The notes: generated from the letters alone by a model not told the origin. A stretch of 64,000 nt of DNA from Streptomyces verrucosisporus (GCF_017114865.1 NZ_JADEYH010000001.1:310001-374000); one strand, 5' to 3'; shown: positions 39,481 through 49,060, counted from the stretch's first letter. Made by a program: numbers and translations.

Positions 39481-41199
39481 GTGAGAACCATCGACGACCT
39501 CCCCCGCAACAGCCCCGGTGCCACCGGCGGCGCGCCCGGCACACCCGGCCCCTCGCTTCGCGGCGGGCCCGGCACGGCGGGTACGCTCACCGCCGTGCCA
39601 CACGCTGATCAGACCCCATCCCTGCCCGCCCCGCCCCGCCCGGAGCGGGTCCGTCCCGTGCCGCTGGCGGAGCTGGCCCGGCGGCTGGGGGTCGCGGCCC
39701 CCGAGGGCGACGCGGCCGTCACCGGCATCACCCACGACTCGCGCGCCGTACGCCCCGGCGACATCTACATCGCCCGTCCGGGCGCCCGCTTCCACGGCGC
39801 GGACTTCGCCGTCCAGGCGGCCCGCCTGGGCGCCGTCGCGGTGCTCACCGACCCCACGGGCACCGAGCGGGCCGCCGCCACCGGTCTGCCGGTGCTGACG
39901 GTGGCCGAGCCGCGCGAGGTGACGGGCGACCTGGCCGCCGCCATCTACGGCGATCCGGGCCGGGACCTGCTGCAGATCGGCATCACCGGCACCTCCGGCA
40001 AGACCACCACCGCCTACCTCATCGAGGGCGGGCTGCGCGCGGCGGCGAAGGAAGGCGAGCCGACCGGGCTGATCGGCACGGTCGAGTCCCGCATCGGCGA
40101 CGAGCGGATCAAGTCCGAGCGCACCACCCCCGAGGCCACCGAGCTCCAGGCGCTGTTCGCCGTGATGCGCGAGCGCGGGGTGCGCTCAGTGGCCATGGAG
40201 GTCTCCAGCCACGCGCTGGTGCTGGGCCGGGTGGACGGCTGCGTCTTCGACATCGCCGTCTTCAACAACCTCAGCCCCGAGCACCTGGACTTCCACCCGG
40301 ACATGGAGGACTACTTCCGGGCGAAGGCGCAGCTGTTCACCAAGGCCCGCTCCCGCGCCGGTGTGGTCAACATCGACGACGAGTACGGGCAGCGGCTGGC
40401 CGCCGGCGTCAGCGAGGTCCCCGTCACCACCTTCTCCGCCGAGGGCCACCCGGACGCCGACTGGCGCGCGGACGACGTGGAGATCGGCCCGCTCGGCTCC
40501 ACCTTCACCGTCATCGGGCCGGACGGCGAGACGGTCCGCGCCAGTGCCCCCCTGCCCGGCCCGTTCAACGTCGCCAACGCGCTCGCGGCCATCACCGCCC
40601 TGGTCGCCGCCGGGGTCGACCTGAAGACCGCGGCCGAGGGCGTCGCGGCGGTACCCGGCGTGCCGGGCCGTCTGGAGCGCGTGGACGCCGGCCAGCCGTA
40701 CCTGGCGGTCGTGGACTACGCGCACAAGCCCGACGCCGTCGACTCCGTACTGCGTGCCCTGCGCAAGGTCACCGAGGGCCGGGTGCACGCGGTGCTCGGC
40801 TGCGGCGGCGACCGCGACCCGCACAAACGCCCCGCCATGGGCGCGGCGCTGGCCCGGCTGGCCGACACCGCCGTCCTGACCTCAGACAACCCGCGCTCGG
40901 AGGATCCGCTGGCCATTCTCGCCGCCATGCTCGCGGGAGCGGCCGAGGTCCCCGTCCACGAGCGCGGCACCGTGCTGCTGGAGGAGGACCGGGCCGCCGC
41001 CATCGCGGCGGCCGTCGCCCGGGCCGAGCCCGGGGACACGGTGCTGGTGGCCGGCAAGGGCCACGAGGTGGGCCAGGACATCGCCGGGGTGGTCCGCCCC
41101 TTCGACGACCGCGAGGTGCTGCGCGAGGCCGTCGAGCAGGCGATGGCCGCCCGGCGGGACGTCGGGGGCGACGGGGACACCGGGGAGAGCGCGCCGTGA
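39481..41199 (+). CDS. murE: UDP-MurNAc-tripeptide ligase MurE
   Basis: 572 aa from GTG 39481, 25 nt after ftsI. It adds diaminopimelate (LL-DAP in Streptomyces) to UDP-MurNAc-dipeptide. ATP loop GITGTSGKTTTAYL near residue 168, HLDFHPDMEDYFRAKA, GPFNVANALAAI, DYAHKPDAV, and the DAP-recognition DNPRSEDP near 475. The first ~60 residues are a disordered extension common in Streptomyces MurE. GTG 39595, 7 nt after TACGCT, is a possible second, leaderless start. Stop overlaps murF (GTGA). Confidence 0.95.
   Translation: MRTIDDLPRNSPGATGGAPGTPGPSLRGGPGTAGTLTAVPHADQTPSLPAPPRPERVRPVPLAELARRLGVAAPEGDAAVTGITHDSRAVRPGDIYIARPGARFHGADFAVQAARLGAVAVLTDPTGTERAAATGLPVLTVAEPREVTGDLAAAIYGDPGRDLLQIGITGTSGKTTTAYLIEGGLRAAAKEGEPTGLIGTVESRIGDERIKSERTTPEATELQALFAVMRERGVRSVAMEVSSHALVLGRVDGCVFDIAVFNNLSPEHLDFHPDMEDYFRAKAQLFTKARSRAGVVNIDDEYGQRLAAGVSEVPVTTFSAEGHPDADWRADDVEIGPLGSTFTVIGPDGETVRASAPLPGPFNVANALAAITALVAAGVDLKTAAEGVAAVPGVPGRLERVDAGQPYLAVVDYAHKPDAVDSVLRALRKVTEGRVHAVLGCGGDRDPHKRPAMGAALARLADTAVLTSDNPRSEDPLAILAAMLAGAAEVPVHERGTVLLEEDRAAAIAAAVARAEPGDTVLVAGKGHEVGQDIAGVVRPFDDREVLREAVEQAMAARRDVGGDGDTGESAP
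39582..39587 (+). promoter_or_regulatory. Possible internal -10 box within 5' murE
   Basis: TACGCT followed by 7 nt and an in-frame GTG (39595), the same geometry as the other leaderless candidates. It would make MurE 38 residues shorter. Confidence 0.35.
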
Positions 41200-42626
41200 T
41201 CCCGATGACTCCCGCAGAGATCGCCGGCATCGTCTCCGGCCGGGTCCACGACATACCGGACCCGGAGCCGACCGTCACCGGCCCCGTGGTCAAGGACTCC
41301 CGGGAGGTGCGCCCGGGCGCGCTCTTCGTCGCCTTCGGCGGGGCCCGGGTGGACGGCCACGACTTCGCCGCCCGCGCCGTCGCGGACGGCGCGGCGGCAG
41401 TGCTGGCCGCCCGGCCCGTCGGCGTGCCCGCGATCGTCGTGGACGACGTGGAGACCGCCCTGGGGGCCCTGGCCCGCCATGTGGTGCGGCATCTGGGCAC
41501 CACCGTCGTCGCCCTCACCGGTTCCGCCGGCAAGACCAGCACCAAGGACCTGATCGCCCAGCTCCTGCGGCGGCTGGGCCCGACCGTCTTCACCCCCGGC
41601 TCGCTCAACAACGAGATCGGCCTGCCGCTGACCGCGCTGAGCGCCGAGGAGGGCACCCGCCACCTCGTGCTGGAGATGGGCGCCCGCGGCATCGGCCACA
41701 TCCGCTACCTGACCGGACTGACCCCGCCGCGCATCGGCGTGGTCCTCAACGTCGGGTCCGCGCACATCGGCGAGTTCGGCGGCCGGGAGCAGATCGCCCG
41801 GGCCAAGGGCGAGCTGGTGGAGTCCCTCCCGGCGGCGGACGAGGGCGGCGTGGCCGTCCTCAACGCCGACGACCCCCTGGTGCGCGCCATGCGCGCCCGC
41901 ACCGAGGCACGCGTCCTGCTCTTCGGAGAGGCCGAGGAAGCCGACATCCGTGCCGAGAATGTCCGTCTCACACCGAAGGGGCAGCCCGCCTTCACCCTCC
42001 ACACCCCCACCGGGTGCAGCGATGTGACCATGCGCCTGTACGGTGAGCACCACGTGTCGAACGCGCTCGCCGCGGCCGCCGTAGCCCACGAGTTGGGCAT
42101 GCCCGCCGACGGGATCGCCACCGCGCTCTCCGAGGCCGGCACGCTCTCCCGCTGGCGGATGGAGGTCACCGAGCGCTCGGACGGCGTGACCGTCGTCAAC
42201 GACGCCTACAACGCGAACCCCGAATCCGTGCGGGCCGCGCTCCGCGCACTCGCAGCCATGGGCAAGGGACGTCGCACGTGGGCGGTGCTCGGCGAGATGG
42301 CCGAGCTCGGCGAGGAGTCGCTCGCCGAGCACGACGCGGTCGGACGGATGGCCGTCCGGCTCAACGTCAGCAAGCTCGTGGCGGTCGGCGGCCGGGAGGC
42401 CCGCTGGATCGACATGGGCGCCAAGAACGAGGGTTCGTGGGGTGAGGAGTCGGTGCACGTGTCCGACGCGCAGGCGGCAATCGACCTGTTGCGCGACGAT
42501 CTGCGGCCGGGGGATGTCGTGCTGGTGAAGGCCTCCAGGTCGGCCGGCCTGGAGCAGCTGGCGCTCGCGCTGGTCGAGGGCAGGGGCCTTTCCGCCGATG
42601 GCAGGGGAGAGGTCGCCGGCCGATGA
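41196..42626 (+). CDS. murF: UDP-MurNAc-tripeptide-D-Ala-D-Ala ligase MurF
   Basis: 476 aa from GTG 41196, overlapping the murE stop by 4 nt. Completes the UDP-MurNAc-pentapeptide. ATP loop LTGSAGKTSTKDL near residue 109, LNNEIGLPLT, LEMGARGIGHI, YGEHHVSNALAAA, VVNDAYNANPES and VLGEMAELG. Length fits the family. Its end overlaps mraY by 4 nt (ATGA). Confidence 0.95.
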   Translation: MIPMTPAEIAGIVSGRVHDIPDPEPTVTGPVVKDSREVRPGALFVAFGGARVDGHDFAARAVADGAAAVLAARPVGVPAIVVDDVETALGALARHVVRHLGTTVVALTGSAGKTSTKDLIAQLLRRLGPTVFTPGSLNNEIGLPLTALSAEEGTRHLVLEMGARGIGHIRYLTGLTPPRIGVVLNVGSAHIGEFGGREQIARAKGELVESLPAADEGGVAVLNADDPLVRAMRARTEARVLLFGEAEEADIRAENVRLTPKGQPAFTLHTPTGCSDVTMRLYGEHHVSNALAAAAVAHELGMPADGIATALSEAGTLSRWRMEVTERSDGVTVVNDAYNANPESVRAALRALAAMGKGRRTWAVLGEMAELGEESLAEHDAVGRMAVRLNVSKLVAVGGREARWIDMGAKNEGSWGEESVHVSDAQAAIDLLRDDLRPGDVVLVKASRSAGLEQLALALVEGRGLSADGRGEVAGR

Positions 42627-43684
42627 TGAGGCAGATCCTCTTCTCCGGGGTCATCGGGCTCTTCCTGACCCTGATCGGCACTCCGCTGCTGATCAAACTG
42701 CTGGCCCGCAAGGGCTACGGGCAGTACATCCGCGACGACGGCCCGCGGGACCACCACAGCAAGCGCGGCACCCCCACCATGGGCGGCATCGCCTTCATCC
42801 TGGCGACGCTGATCGCCTACGCGCTCACCAAGGTCATCACCGGCGAGCAGCCGTCGTTCTCCGGTGTGCTGGTGCTCTTCCTGATGGCCGGCATGGGCCT
42901 GGTCGGCTTCCTCGACGACTACATCAAGATCGTCAAGCAGCGCAGCCTGGGCCTGCGGGCCAAGGCCAAGATGCTCGGCCAGCTCATCGTCGGCATCGCC
43001 TTCGCGGTCCTGTCGCTGAACTTCGCCGACGCACGCGGCCAGACCCCGGCGTCCACCAAGCTCTCCTTCATCCAGGACTTCGGCTGGTCGATCGGGCCGG
43101 TGCTCTTCGTGATCTGGGCGCTGTTCATGATCCTGGCGATGTCCAACGGCGTGAACCTCACCGACGGCCTCGACGGCCTGGCCACCGGCGCCTCGGTGAT
43201 GGTCTTCGGCGCCTACACCTTCATCGGGGTGTGGCAGCACCAGGACTCCTGCGCCATTACCGGCAGCCCGAGCTGCTTCGAGGTGCGCGACCCGCTGGAC
43301 CTGGCGGTCGTCGCCTCGGCCCTGATGGGCGCCTGCTTCGGCTTCCTGTGGTGGAACACCTCGCCCGCCAAGATCTTCATGGGCGACACCGGCTCGCTGG
43401 CCCTGGGCGGCGCGCTGGCCGGCCTGGCCATCGTCTCCCGCACCGAGCTGCTGCTCGCCCTGCTCGGCGGTCTGTTCGTCCTCATCACCATGTCCGTCGT
43501 CATCCAGGTCGGCTCGTTCCGGCTGACGGGCAAGCGGGTCTTCAGAATGGCGCCGCTCCAGCACCACTTCGAACTCAAGGGCTGGAGCGAAGTGCTGGTC
43601 GTGGTCCGCTTCTGGATCATCCAGGGCATGTGCGTGATCGTAGGAATCGGTCTGTTCTACGCCGGCTGGGCGGCCGGGAAATGA
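42623..43684 (+). CDS. mraY: Phospho-MurNAc-pentapeptide translocase MraY
   Basis: 353 aa from ATG 42623. Polytopic membrane enzyme that attaches phospho-MurNAc-pentapeptide to undecaprenyl phosphate, giving lipid I. About ten hydrophobic helices. Catalytic aspartates are in GFLDDYIK and NLTDGLDGLATG, and FMGDTGSLALGG and the HHFELKGW His cluster (near residue 312) are present. Overlaps murF and murD by 4 nt each. Confidence 0.96.
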   Translation: MMRQILFSGVIGLFLTLIGTPLLIKLLARKGYGQYIRDDGPRDHHSKRGTPTMGGIAFILATLIAYALTKVITGEQPSFSGVLVLFLMAGMGLVGFLDDYIKIVKQRSLGLRAKAKMLGQLIVGIAFAVLSLNFADARGQTPASTKLSFIQDFGWSIGPVLFVIWALFMILAMSNGVNLTDGLDGLATGASVMVFGAYTFIGVWQHQDSCAITGSPSCFEVRDPLDLAVVASALMGACFGFLWWNTSPAKIFMGDTGSLALGGALAGLAIVSRTELLLALLGGLFVLITMSVVIQVGSFRLTGKRVFRMAPLQHHFELKGWSEVLVVVRFWIIQGMCVIVGIGLFYAGWAAGK

Positions 43685-45126
43685 CGCGCGGCCCCGTCGG
43701 CGAGGAGTTCGCCGGGAAGCACGTCACCGTCGCCGGCCTCGGCGTCTCCGGGATCCCCGCCGCGCGCGTACTGCGGTCCCTGGGAGCGGAGGTGACGGTC
43801 GTCAACGACGGCGACGACGAACGCGCCCGGCTGCAGGCCGCCGAGCTGGAGGAGCTGGGAGCCGCGGTGCGCCTCGGCGACGGGGCCACCCTGCCCGAGG
43901 GCACCGAACTTGTCGTCACCACGCCCGGCTGGCGGCCGGACAAGCCGCTGTTCGCGGCGGCCGGGGCCGCGGGCGTACCGGTGTGGGGCGACGTGGAGCT
44001 GGCCTGGCGGCTGCGCGGCCCCGGCGCCGCGCCCTGGCTGGCCGTCACCGGCACCAACGGCAAGACCACCACGGTGCGGATGCTCGCCTCCATCCTGGAG
44101 GCCGCCGGACTGCGCACCGCGGCGGTCGGCAACATCGGCGTCTCGCTGCTGGACGCGGTCCTGGGCGGCGAACCGTACGACGTGCTCGCGGTGGAGCTGT
44201 CCAGCTACCAGCTCCACTGGTCCTCCTCGGTGCGCCCCCACTCGGCCGCGGTGCTCAACCTGGCGCCCGACCACCTCGACTGGCACGGCTCGATGGAGGC
44301 GTACGCCGCCGACAAGGGCCGCATCTACGAGGGCAACGAGGTCGCCTGCGTCTACAACACCGCCGACCCCCTCACCGAGGAACTGGTGCGCCGCGCCGAC
44401 GTGGTGGAGGGCTGCCGGGCGATCGGCTTCACCCTCGGCGCCCCCGCTCCGTCCCAACTCGGCGTCGTGGACGGCGTACTGGTGGACCGGGCCTTCGTCC
44501 CCGACCGGCACAGGCAGGCCCGCGAGCTGGCCGGGGTCGCGGACGTCGACCCGCCCGCCCCGCACAACATCGCCAACGCCCTGGCCGCCGCGGCCCTGGC
44601 CCGCGCCTTCGGCGTGGGGCCGGCGGCGGTACGCGACGGCCTGCGGGCCTTCCGGCCCGACCCGCACCGAATCGAGCATGTCGCCGACGTGGGGGAGGTG
44701 GCCTACGTCGACGACTCCAAGGCCACCAACACCCACGCCGCCGAGGCGTCGCTGAACGCCTACGACCCGGTGGTGTGGATCGCCGGAGGGCTGGCTAAGG
44801 GAGCCGTCTTCGACGAACTGGCCGCCGGGGCCGCGAAGCGGCTGCGCGGGGCGGTGCTGATCGGCGCGGACCGGCACCTGATCCGTGAAGCGCTGGCGCG
44901 ACACGCCCCGGATGTCCCGGTCGTCGATCTCGACCGGACCGACACTGGGGCGATGGCGGCGGCGGTCGGCGAGGCCGCCGGACTGGCCCGCCCGGGGGAC
45001 ACCGTCCTGCTGGCTCCGGCCTGCGCCTCGATGGACATGTTCACCAACTACCACGCGCGCGGGGAGGCCTTCGCCGCCGCGGTCCGCGACCTGGCCGCGG
45101 ACCGCCCCGCGGCGCGGGAGCGATAA
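43681..45126 (+). CDS. murD: UDP-MurNAc-L-alanine:D-glutamate ligase MurD
   Basis: 481 aa from ATG 43681. Adds D-Glu to UDP-MurNAc-L-Ala. N-terminal Rossmann VTVAGLGVSGIPAARV, ATP loop AVTGTNGKTTTVRML near residue 121, VELSSYQL, LNLAPDHLDWHGSMEAY, DDSKATNTHAAEAS near 345 and LLAPACASMDMFTNYHARGE (Ser/Asp/Phe) near 440. Start overlaps the mraY stop; a 52-nt gap follows before ftsW. Confidence 0.95.
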   Translation: MTRGPVGEEFAGKHVTVAGLGVSGIPAARVLRSLGAEVTVVNDGDDERARLQAAELEELGAAVRLGDGATLPEGTELVVTTPGWRPDKPLFAAAGAAGVPVWGDVELAWRLRGPGAAPWLAVTGTNGKTTTVRMLASILEAAGLRTAAVGNIGVSLLDAVLGGEPYDVLAVELSSYQLHWSSSVRPHSAAVLNLAPDHLDWHGSMEAYAADKGRIYEGNEVACVYNTADPLTEELVRRADVVEGCRAIGFTLGAPAPSQLGVVDGVLVDRAFVPDRHRQARELAGVADVDPPAPHNIANALAAAALARAFGVGPAAVRDGLRAFRPDPHRIEHVADVGEVAYVDDSKATNTHAAEASLNAYDPVVWIAGGLAKGAVFDELAAGAAKRLRGAVLIGADRHLIREALARHAPDVPVVDLDRTDTGAMAAAVGEAAGLARPGDTVLLAPACASMDMFTNYHARGEAFAAAVRDLAADRPAARER

Positions 45127-45178
45127 CCCGCCGGTCCCCGCGCCGCGGACCGGCGGCCGGGGAGACAGGAGGGGACGG

Positions 45179-46849
45179 ATGACGGCCGAGCGACCCGTAC
45201 CGCCCGCGGTGGCGCGTCCGCACGCCGGAACCGGTCCCGCCCCGCGCCCTGACGGGCACCGGGCGGGGGTGCGGGCCCGGACGGCGGTTTTCGCGGCCGT
45301 GGCCGCCCTCTGTGCGGCGTTCCGGTCGGCCGGGGCAGGCGTGGCCGCGGCCGGTCTGGCGGGCCGCTTCCCGGCGGCTGCCACCGCCGCGCCGACCGGG
45401 CCCGTCCGGGCGGCGGCGGGTACGGCCGGGTGGAAGCCACCGGGGCACGGAACCATGCTGCGCGAGGCCCAGCGCTCCCGTCCCGGCCCCCGTACGGCGC
45501 GCCCGAGTGCTTCCCGCGCCCCCCGTCCCGCCGCCGCGCCCCGGGCGCCCCGCAGCGCCCCCGCGCGCCCCGCCCGCGGCCCGCGCCGCGCCGCCGAACG
45601 GGCGCGCGGGCTGTACCTGCGGGCGAAGCGCGCCTGGGACCGGCCGCTGACCGCCTACTACCTGATCCTCGGCGGCAGCCTGATGCTCCTCGGCCTCGGC
45701 CTGGTGATGGTCTTCTCTGCCTCGCAGATCGAGGCGCTGGGCTCCGGGCTGTCCTCCGCCTACTACTTCCGCAAACAACTGCTGGCCGCCGTTCTGGGCG
45801 GCGTCCTGCTGCTGGCGGCCGCCCGGATGCCGGTGGCCCTCCAGCGAGGGCTGGCGTACCCGCTGCTGGCGGCCTCCGTCTTCCTGCTCTGCCTGGTCCA
45901 GGTGCCGGGGATCGGGCAGGAGGTCAAGGGCAACCAGAACTGGATCCAGCTCGGCGGCCCCTTCCAGTTCCAGCCCAGCGAGTTCGCCAAACTCGCCCTG
46001 GTGCTGTGGGGGGCGGACCTGCTGGCGCGCAAGGGCGACAGGCGGCTGCTGAACCAGTGGAAGCACATGCTGGTGCCGCTCGTCCCCGTGGCCTTCCTGC
46101 TGCTCGGCCTGATCATGCTGGGCCGGGACATGGGCACCTCGCTGATCCTCGCCGCGATCCTCGTCGGTCTGCTCTGGCTGGCCGGTGCGCCGCTGCGGCT
46201 GTTCGCCGGGGTGCTCGCCGTCGCCGGGGTGCTGGGCACCCTCCTGATCGCGACCAGCGGCAACCGGATGGCCCGGTTCGCCTGCCTGGGCGCCACCGAT
46301 CCCGGTCCGAACGACCAGTGCTGGCAGGCCGTCCACGGCATCTACGCCCTGGCGTCGGGCGGATGGTTCGGTTCGGGACTGGGCGACAGCATGGAGAAAT
46401 GGGGACAACTGCCCGAACCGCACACCGACTTCATCTTCGCCGTGACCGGGGAGGAACTCGGCCTGGCGGGGACGCTGCCGGTGCTCGCCCTTTTCGCCGC
46501 TCTAGGCTATGCGGGTATCCGCGTGGCCGGACGCACGGAGGACCCCTTCGTCAGGTACGCCGCGGGAGGTGTGACCACCTGGATCACGGCCCAGGCCGTG
46601 GTCAACATCGGTGCGGTGCTCGGTCTGCTGCCGATCGCCGGCGTCCCGCTCCCGCTGTTCTCCTACGGAGGTTCCGCCCTGCTGCCGACGATGTTCGCCG
46701 TCGGGCTGCTGATCTCCGCCGCGAGATCGGAACCCGCCGCGAAGGCGGCACTGGCCATGCGGCAGCCTGCTGTGAGAAAGAAGCTGGCTGGGGTGAGAAG
46801 GAAGACGATGGGACGGAGTGCCGTACGGCGCCCGTCCGGAGAGCGGTGA
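45179..46849 (+). CDS. ftsW: Septal peptidoglycan glycosyltransferase FtsW, long N-terminal extension
   Basis: 556 aa from ATG 45179 with AGGAGGGG a few nt upstream. SEDS-family polymerase that builds septal glycan strands with FtsI. About ten membrane helices begin near residue 160. SEDS motifs: KGNQNWIQLGGPFQFQPSEFAKLALV, LIMLGRDMGTS with the catalytic Asp, FIFAVTGEELG, and PLPLFSYGGSA. The first ~150 residues are Ala/Pro/Arg-rich with a weakly hydrophobic alanine stretch; an internal ATG at 45455 would remove most of this but has no ribosome-binding site. Confidence 0.93.
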   Translation: MTAERPVPPAVARPHAGTGPAPRPDGHRAGVRARTAVFAAVAALCAAFRSAGAGVAAAGLAGRFPAAATAAPTGPVRAAAGTAGWKPPGHGTMLREAQRSRPGPRTARPSASRAPRPAAAPRAPRSAPARPARGPRRAAERARGLYLRAKRAWDRPLTAYYLILGGSLMLLGLGLVMVFSASQIEALGSGLSSAYYFRKQLLAAVLGGVLLLAAARMPVALQRGLAYPLLAASVFLLCLVQVPGIGQEVKGNQNWIQLGGPFQFQPSEFAKLALVLWGADLLARKGDRRLLNQWKHMLVPLVPVAFLLLGLIMLGRDMGTSLILAAILVGLLWLAGAPLRLFAGVLAVAGVLGTLLIATSGNRMARFACLGATDPGPNDQCWQAVHGIYALASGGWFGSGLGDSMEKWGQLPEPHTDFIFAVTGEELGLAGTLPVLALFAALGYAGIRVAGRTEDPFVRYAAGGVTTWITAQAVVNIGAVLGLLPIAGVPLPLFSYGGSALLPTMFAVGLLISAARSEPAAKAALAMRQPAVRKKLAGVRRKTMGRSAVRRPSGER

Positions 46850-46855
46850 AATTCG

Positions 46856-47950
46856 GTGCATGTCGTACTCGCCGGTGGGGGGACCGCCGGCCACATCGAG
46901 CCCGCGCTCGCCCTCGCGGACGCCCTGCGCAGGCAGGACCCGACCGTGGGGATCACGGCACTCGGCACGGAGCGCGGACTCGAGACCCGGCTCGTCCCGG
47001 AGAGGGGCTACGACCTGGAGCTGATCCCGGCCGTGCCCCTGCCGCGCAAACCCACTCCCGAGCTGATCACCGTGCCGGGGAGGCTGCGCGGCACCATCAA
47101 GGCCGCGGAGCAGGTCCTGGAGCGGACCAAGGCCGACTGCGTGGTCGGCTTCGGCGGCTACGTGGCGCTGCCCGGCTACCTCGCGGCCAAGCGGCTCAGG
47201 GTGCCGATCGTCATCCACGAGGCCAACGCCCGCCCGGGCCTGGCCAACAAGATCGGCTCCCGATACACCGACTACGTGGCCGTCTCCACCCCGGACAGCA
47301 AGCTGCGCAACGCCCGCTACGTCGGGATCCCGCTGCGCCGCTCCATCGCCACCCTGGACCGGGCGGCGATGCGCGCCGAGGGGCGGGCCGCCTTCGGGCT
47401 CGACCCCGGCCTGCCCACCCTGCTGGTCACCGGCGGCTCCCAGGGCGCCCGGCGGCTCAACGAGGTCGTCCAGGCCATCGCCCCGAACCTCCAGCGCTCC
47501 GGTGTCCAGATCCTGCACGCGGTCGGCCCGAAGAACGAGCTGCCGCAGGTGGACAACATGCCCGGGATGCCGCCCTACGTCCCGGTGCCGTACCTGGACC
47601 GCATGGACCTGGCGTACGCCGCGGCCGACATGATGCTCTGCCGTGCGGGCGCGATGACGGTCGCCGAGCTGTCCGCCGTCGGACTGCCGGCCGCCTACGT
47701 CCCGCTGCCGATCGGCAACGGCGAACAGCGGCTGAACGCCCAGCCGGTGGTCAAGGCGGGGGGCGGACTCCTCGTCGACGACGCCGAGCTGTCGCCGGAG
47801 TGGATCCAGTCCAACGTCCTGCCGGTGCTCACCGACCCGCACCGGCTGTACGACATGTCGCGGGCCGCCGCCGAGTTCGGGCGCCGGGACGCCGACGAAC
47901 TGCTGGTCGGCATGGTGTACGAGGCGATCGCGGCACACCGCCGGGGCTGA
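46856..47950 (+). CDS. murG: MurG, lipid II synthase
   Basis: 364 aa from GTG 46856, 6 nt after ftsW. Transfers GlcNAc from UDP-GlcNAc to lipid I. Motifs: [18 protein letters not shown] with G-loop at the start, [40 protein letters not shown] near 183, and [24 protein letters not shown] with [10 protein letters not shown] near 264-290. Length is typical. Confidence 0.96.
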   Translation: MHVVLAGGGTAGHIEPALALADALRRQDPTVGITALGTERGLETRLVPERGYDLELIPAVPLPRKPTPELITVPGRLRGTIKAAEQVLERTKADCVVGFGGYVALPGYLAAKRLRVPIVIHEANARPGLANKIGSRYTDYVAVSTPDSKLRNARYVGIPLRRSIATLDRAAMRAEGRAAFGLDPGLPTLLVTGGSQGARRLNEVVQAIAPNLQRSGVQILHAVGPKNELPQVDNMPGMPPYVPVPYLDRMDLAYAAADMMLCRAGAMTVAELSAVGLPAAYVPLPIGNGEQRLNAQPVVKAGGGLLVDDAELSPEWIQSNVLPVLTDPHRLYDMSRAAAEFGRRDADELLVGMVYEAIAAHRRG

Positions 47951-47982
47951 GGCCGCAGGCGGGGCGCGGGAGAGCAGGGAGT

Positions 47983-48879
47983 GTGGCCGGACGGACGGCG
48001 GCCGCCGGGCGAGGCGGCCGCGACCAGCGTGACCCCCACGGGCCGGGAGCGGGCTCGGGGCCGTCCCCGGCCCCGCCGGCCCTCCGGTGGCCCGGGCGCC
48101 CGCGCGCGCCCCGTCCTCCGGAGGGCCGCGGACGCCGCCGTCTGCTGCTCGCCCTCGCCGTCGGCCCGGCGCTGCTGGTCGGCGGTCTCGCCCTGTGGCT
48201 GCTCTACGGCTCCGCGTGGCTGAGGGTGGAGAGCGTCACGGTCGCCGGCGAGGAAGCCCTGACGGAGCGGCGGATCCTCGACGCCGCCCGCATCCCCCTC
48301 GGCGACCCCCTGGTCTCGGTCGACCCCGGCGAGGTGGAGCGGCGGCTGCTGGAGGCGCTGCCGCGGATCGACTCCGTGGAGGCGGCCCGTTCCTGGCCGC
48401 ACGGCGTGGAGTTGACCGTCAGGGAGAGAAAAGCCGTGGTCGTGATGGTGCAGGACGCGCGAAACGGGGAAGGCGGGGGAGACGAGGACGGCACGAGGGG
48501 GCGGCGCTATGCCGAGGTGGACGACGAGGGGGTGCTGTTCGGCACGGTCGCCGAACGGCCCGCGGGCGTCCCCCTTCTCGCGCTGGACCTCGCCGGATCC
48601 CCCAGCGGGCACCGCTTCGGGCCCGGGAGGATGCGCCAGGAGGCGGTCGGGGTCGCCGCGGCCCTCCCCGAGCGGGTGCGCCGCGACACCCGGACCGTAC
48701 GGGTCCGCTCCTACGACTCCATCACCCTGGAGATGAGCGGCGGGCGCACGGTGGTGTGGGGGAGCGGCGAGGACAGCGACGCGAAGGCCAGATCACTCAC
48801 CCTGCTGATGAAAGCCGCCGACGGCGCGGAGAGATTCGACGTGAGTGTTCCGGGCGCACCTGCCGCGTCAGGGAGTTGA
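47983..48879 (+). CDS. ftsQ: Cell division protein FtsQ
   Basis: 298 aa from GTG 47983 (AGGGAG about 3 nt upstream; the GTG two bases earlier is in another frame). Basic Gly/Pro/Arg-rich cytoplasmic N-terminus of about 50 residues, one membrane helix near 53-70, then the POTRA domain LRVESVTVAGEEALTERRI and beta domain with SWPHGVELTVRERKAV. It is a bitopic divisome scaffold with FtsL. 32-nt gap after murG; followed by the 276-bp ftsZ promoter region. Confidence 0.92.
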   Translation: MAGRTAAAGRGGRDQRDPHGPGAGSGPSPAPPALRWPGRPRAPRPPEGRGRRRLLLALAVGPALLVGGLALWLLYGSAWLRVESVTVAGEEALTERRILDAARIPLGDPLVSVDPGEVERRLLEALPRIDSVEAARSWPHGVELTVRERKAVVVMVQDARNGEGGGDEDGTRGRRYAEVDDEGVLFGTVAERPAGVPLLALDLAGSPSGHRFGPGRMRQEAVGVAAALPERVRRDTRTVRVRSYDSITLEMSGGRTVVWGSGEDSDAKARSLTLLMKAADGAERFDVSVPGAPAASGS

Positions 48880-48907
48880 CGTACGTATGTGCAGGCCAGC
48901 ACCCTGG

Positions 48908-48938
48908 TTGGCTACCGCGTTGCCTGATCACATAGGGT
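48908..48938 (+). promoter_or_regulatory. ftsZ promoter candidate 1 (distal)
   Basis: -35 TTGGCT (48908-48913), 19-nt spacer, -10 TAGGGT (48933-48938). One of three candidate promoters in the 276-bp ftsQ-ftsZ gap; three ftsZ promoters are known in S. coelicolor. The spacing is longer than ideal. Confidence 0.4.
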
Positions 48939-48969
48939 GAGAGGAAAAACGGGAGGTTCGGCGTGTTCG

Positions 48970-48999
48970 TTGAACGCGAACCACTTGTCGACCTAGTGT
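48970..48999 (+). promoter_or_regulatory. ftsZ promoter candidate 2
   Basis: -35 TTGAAC (48970-48975), 18-nt spacer, -10 TAGTGT (48994-48999). Confidence 0.55.
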
Positions 49000-49030
49000 C
49001 CGTTCCAAAGAATCCGAGGAACGACAGGCA

Positions 49031-49060
49031 TTGGTAACCCTAAACTTGAACGTTAGGGTT
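49031..49060 (+). promoter_or_regulatory. ftsZ promoter candidate 3 with overlapping inverted repeat
   Basis: -35 TTGGTA (49031-49036), 17-nt spacer, -10 TAGGGT (49054-49059). The spacer and -10 are covered by a perfect 8-bp inverted repeat AACCCTAA (49036-49043) / TTAGGGTT (49053-49060), separated by 9 nt. Its place fits the developmentally regulated ftsZ promoter of Streptomyces. Confidence 0.65.
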
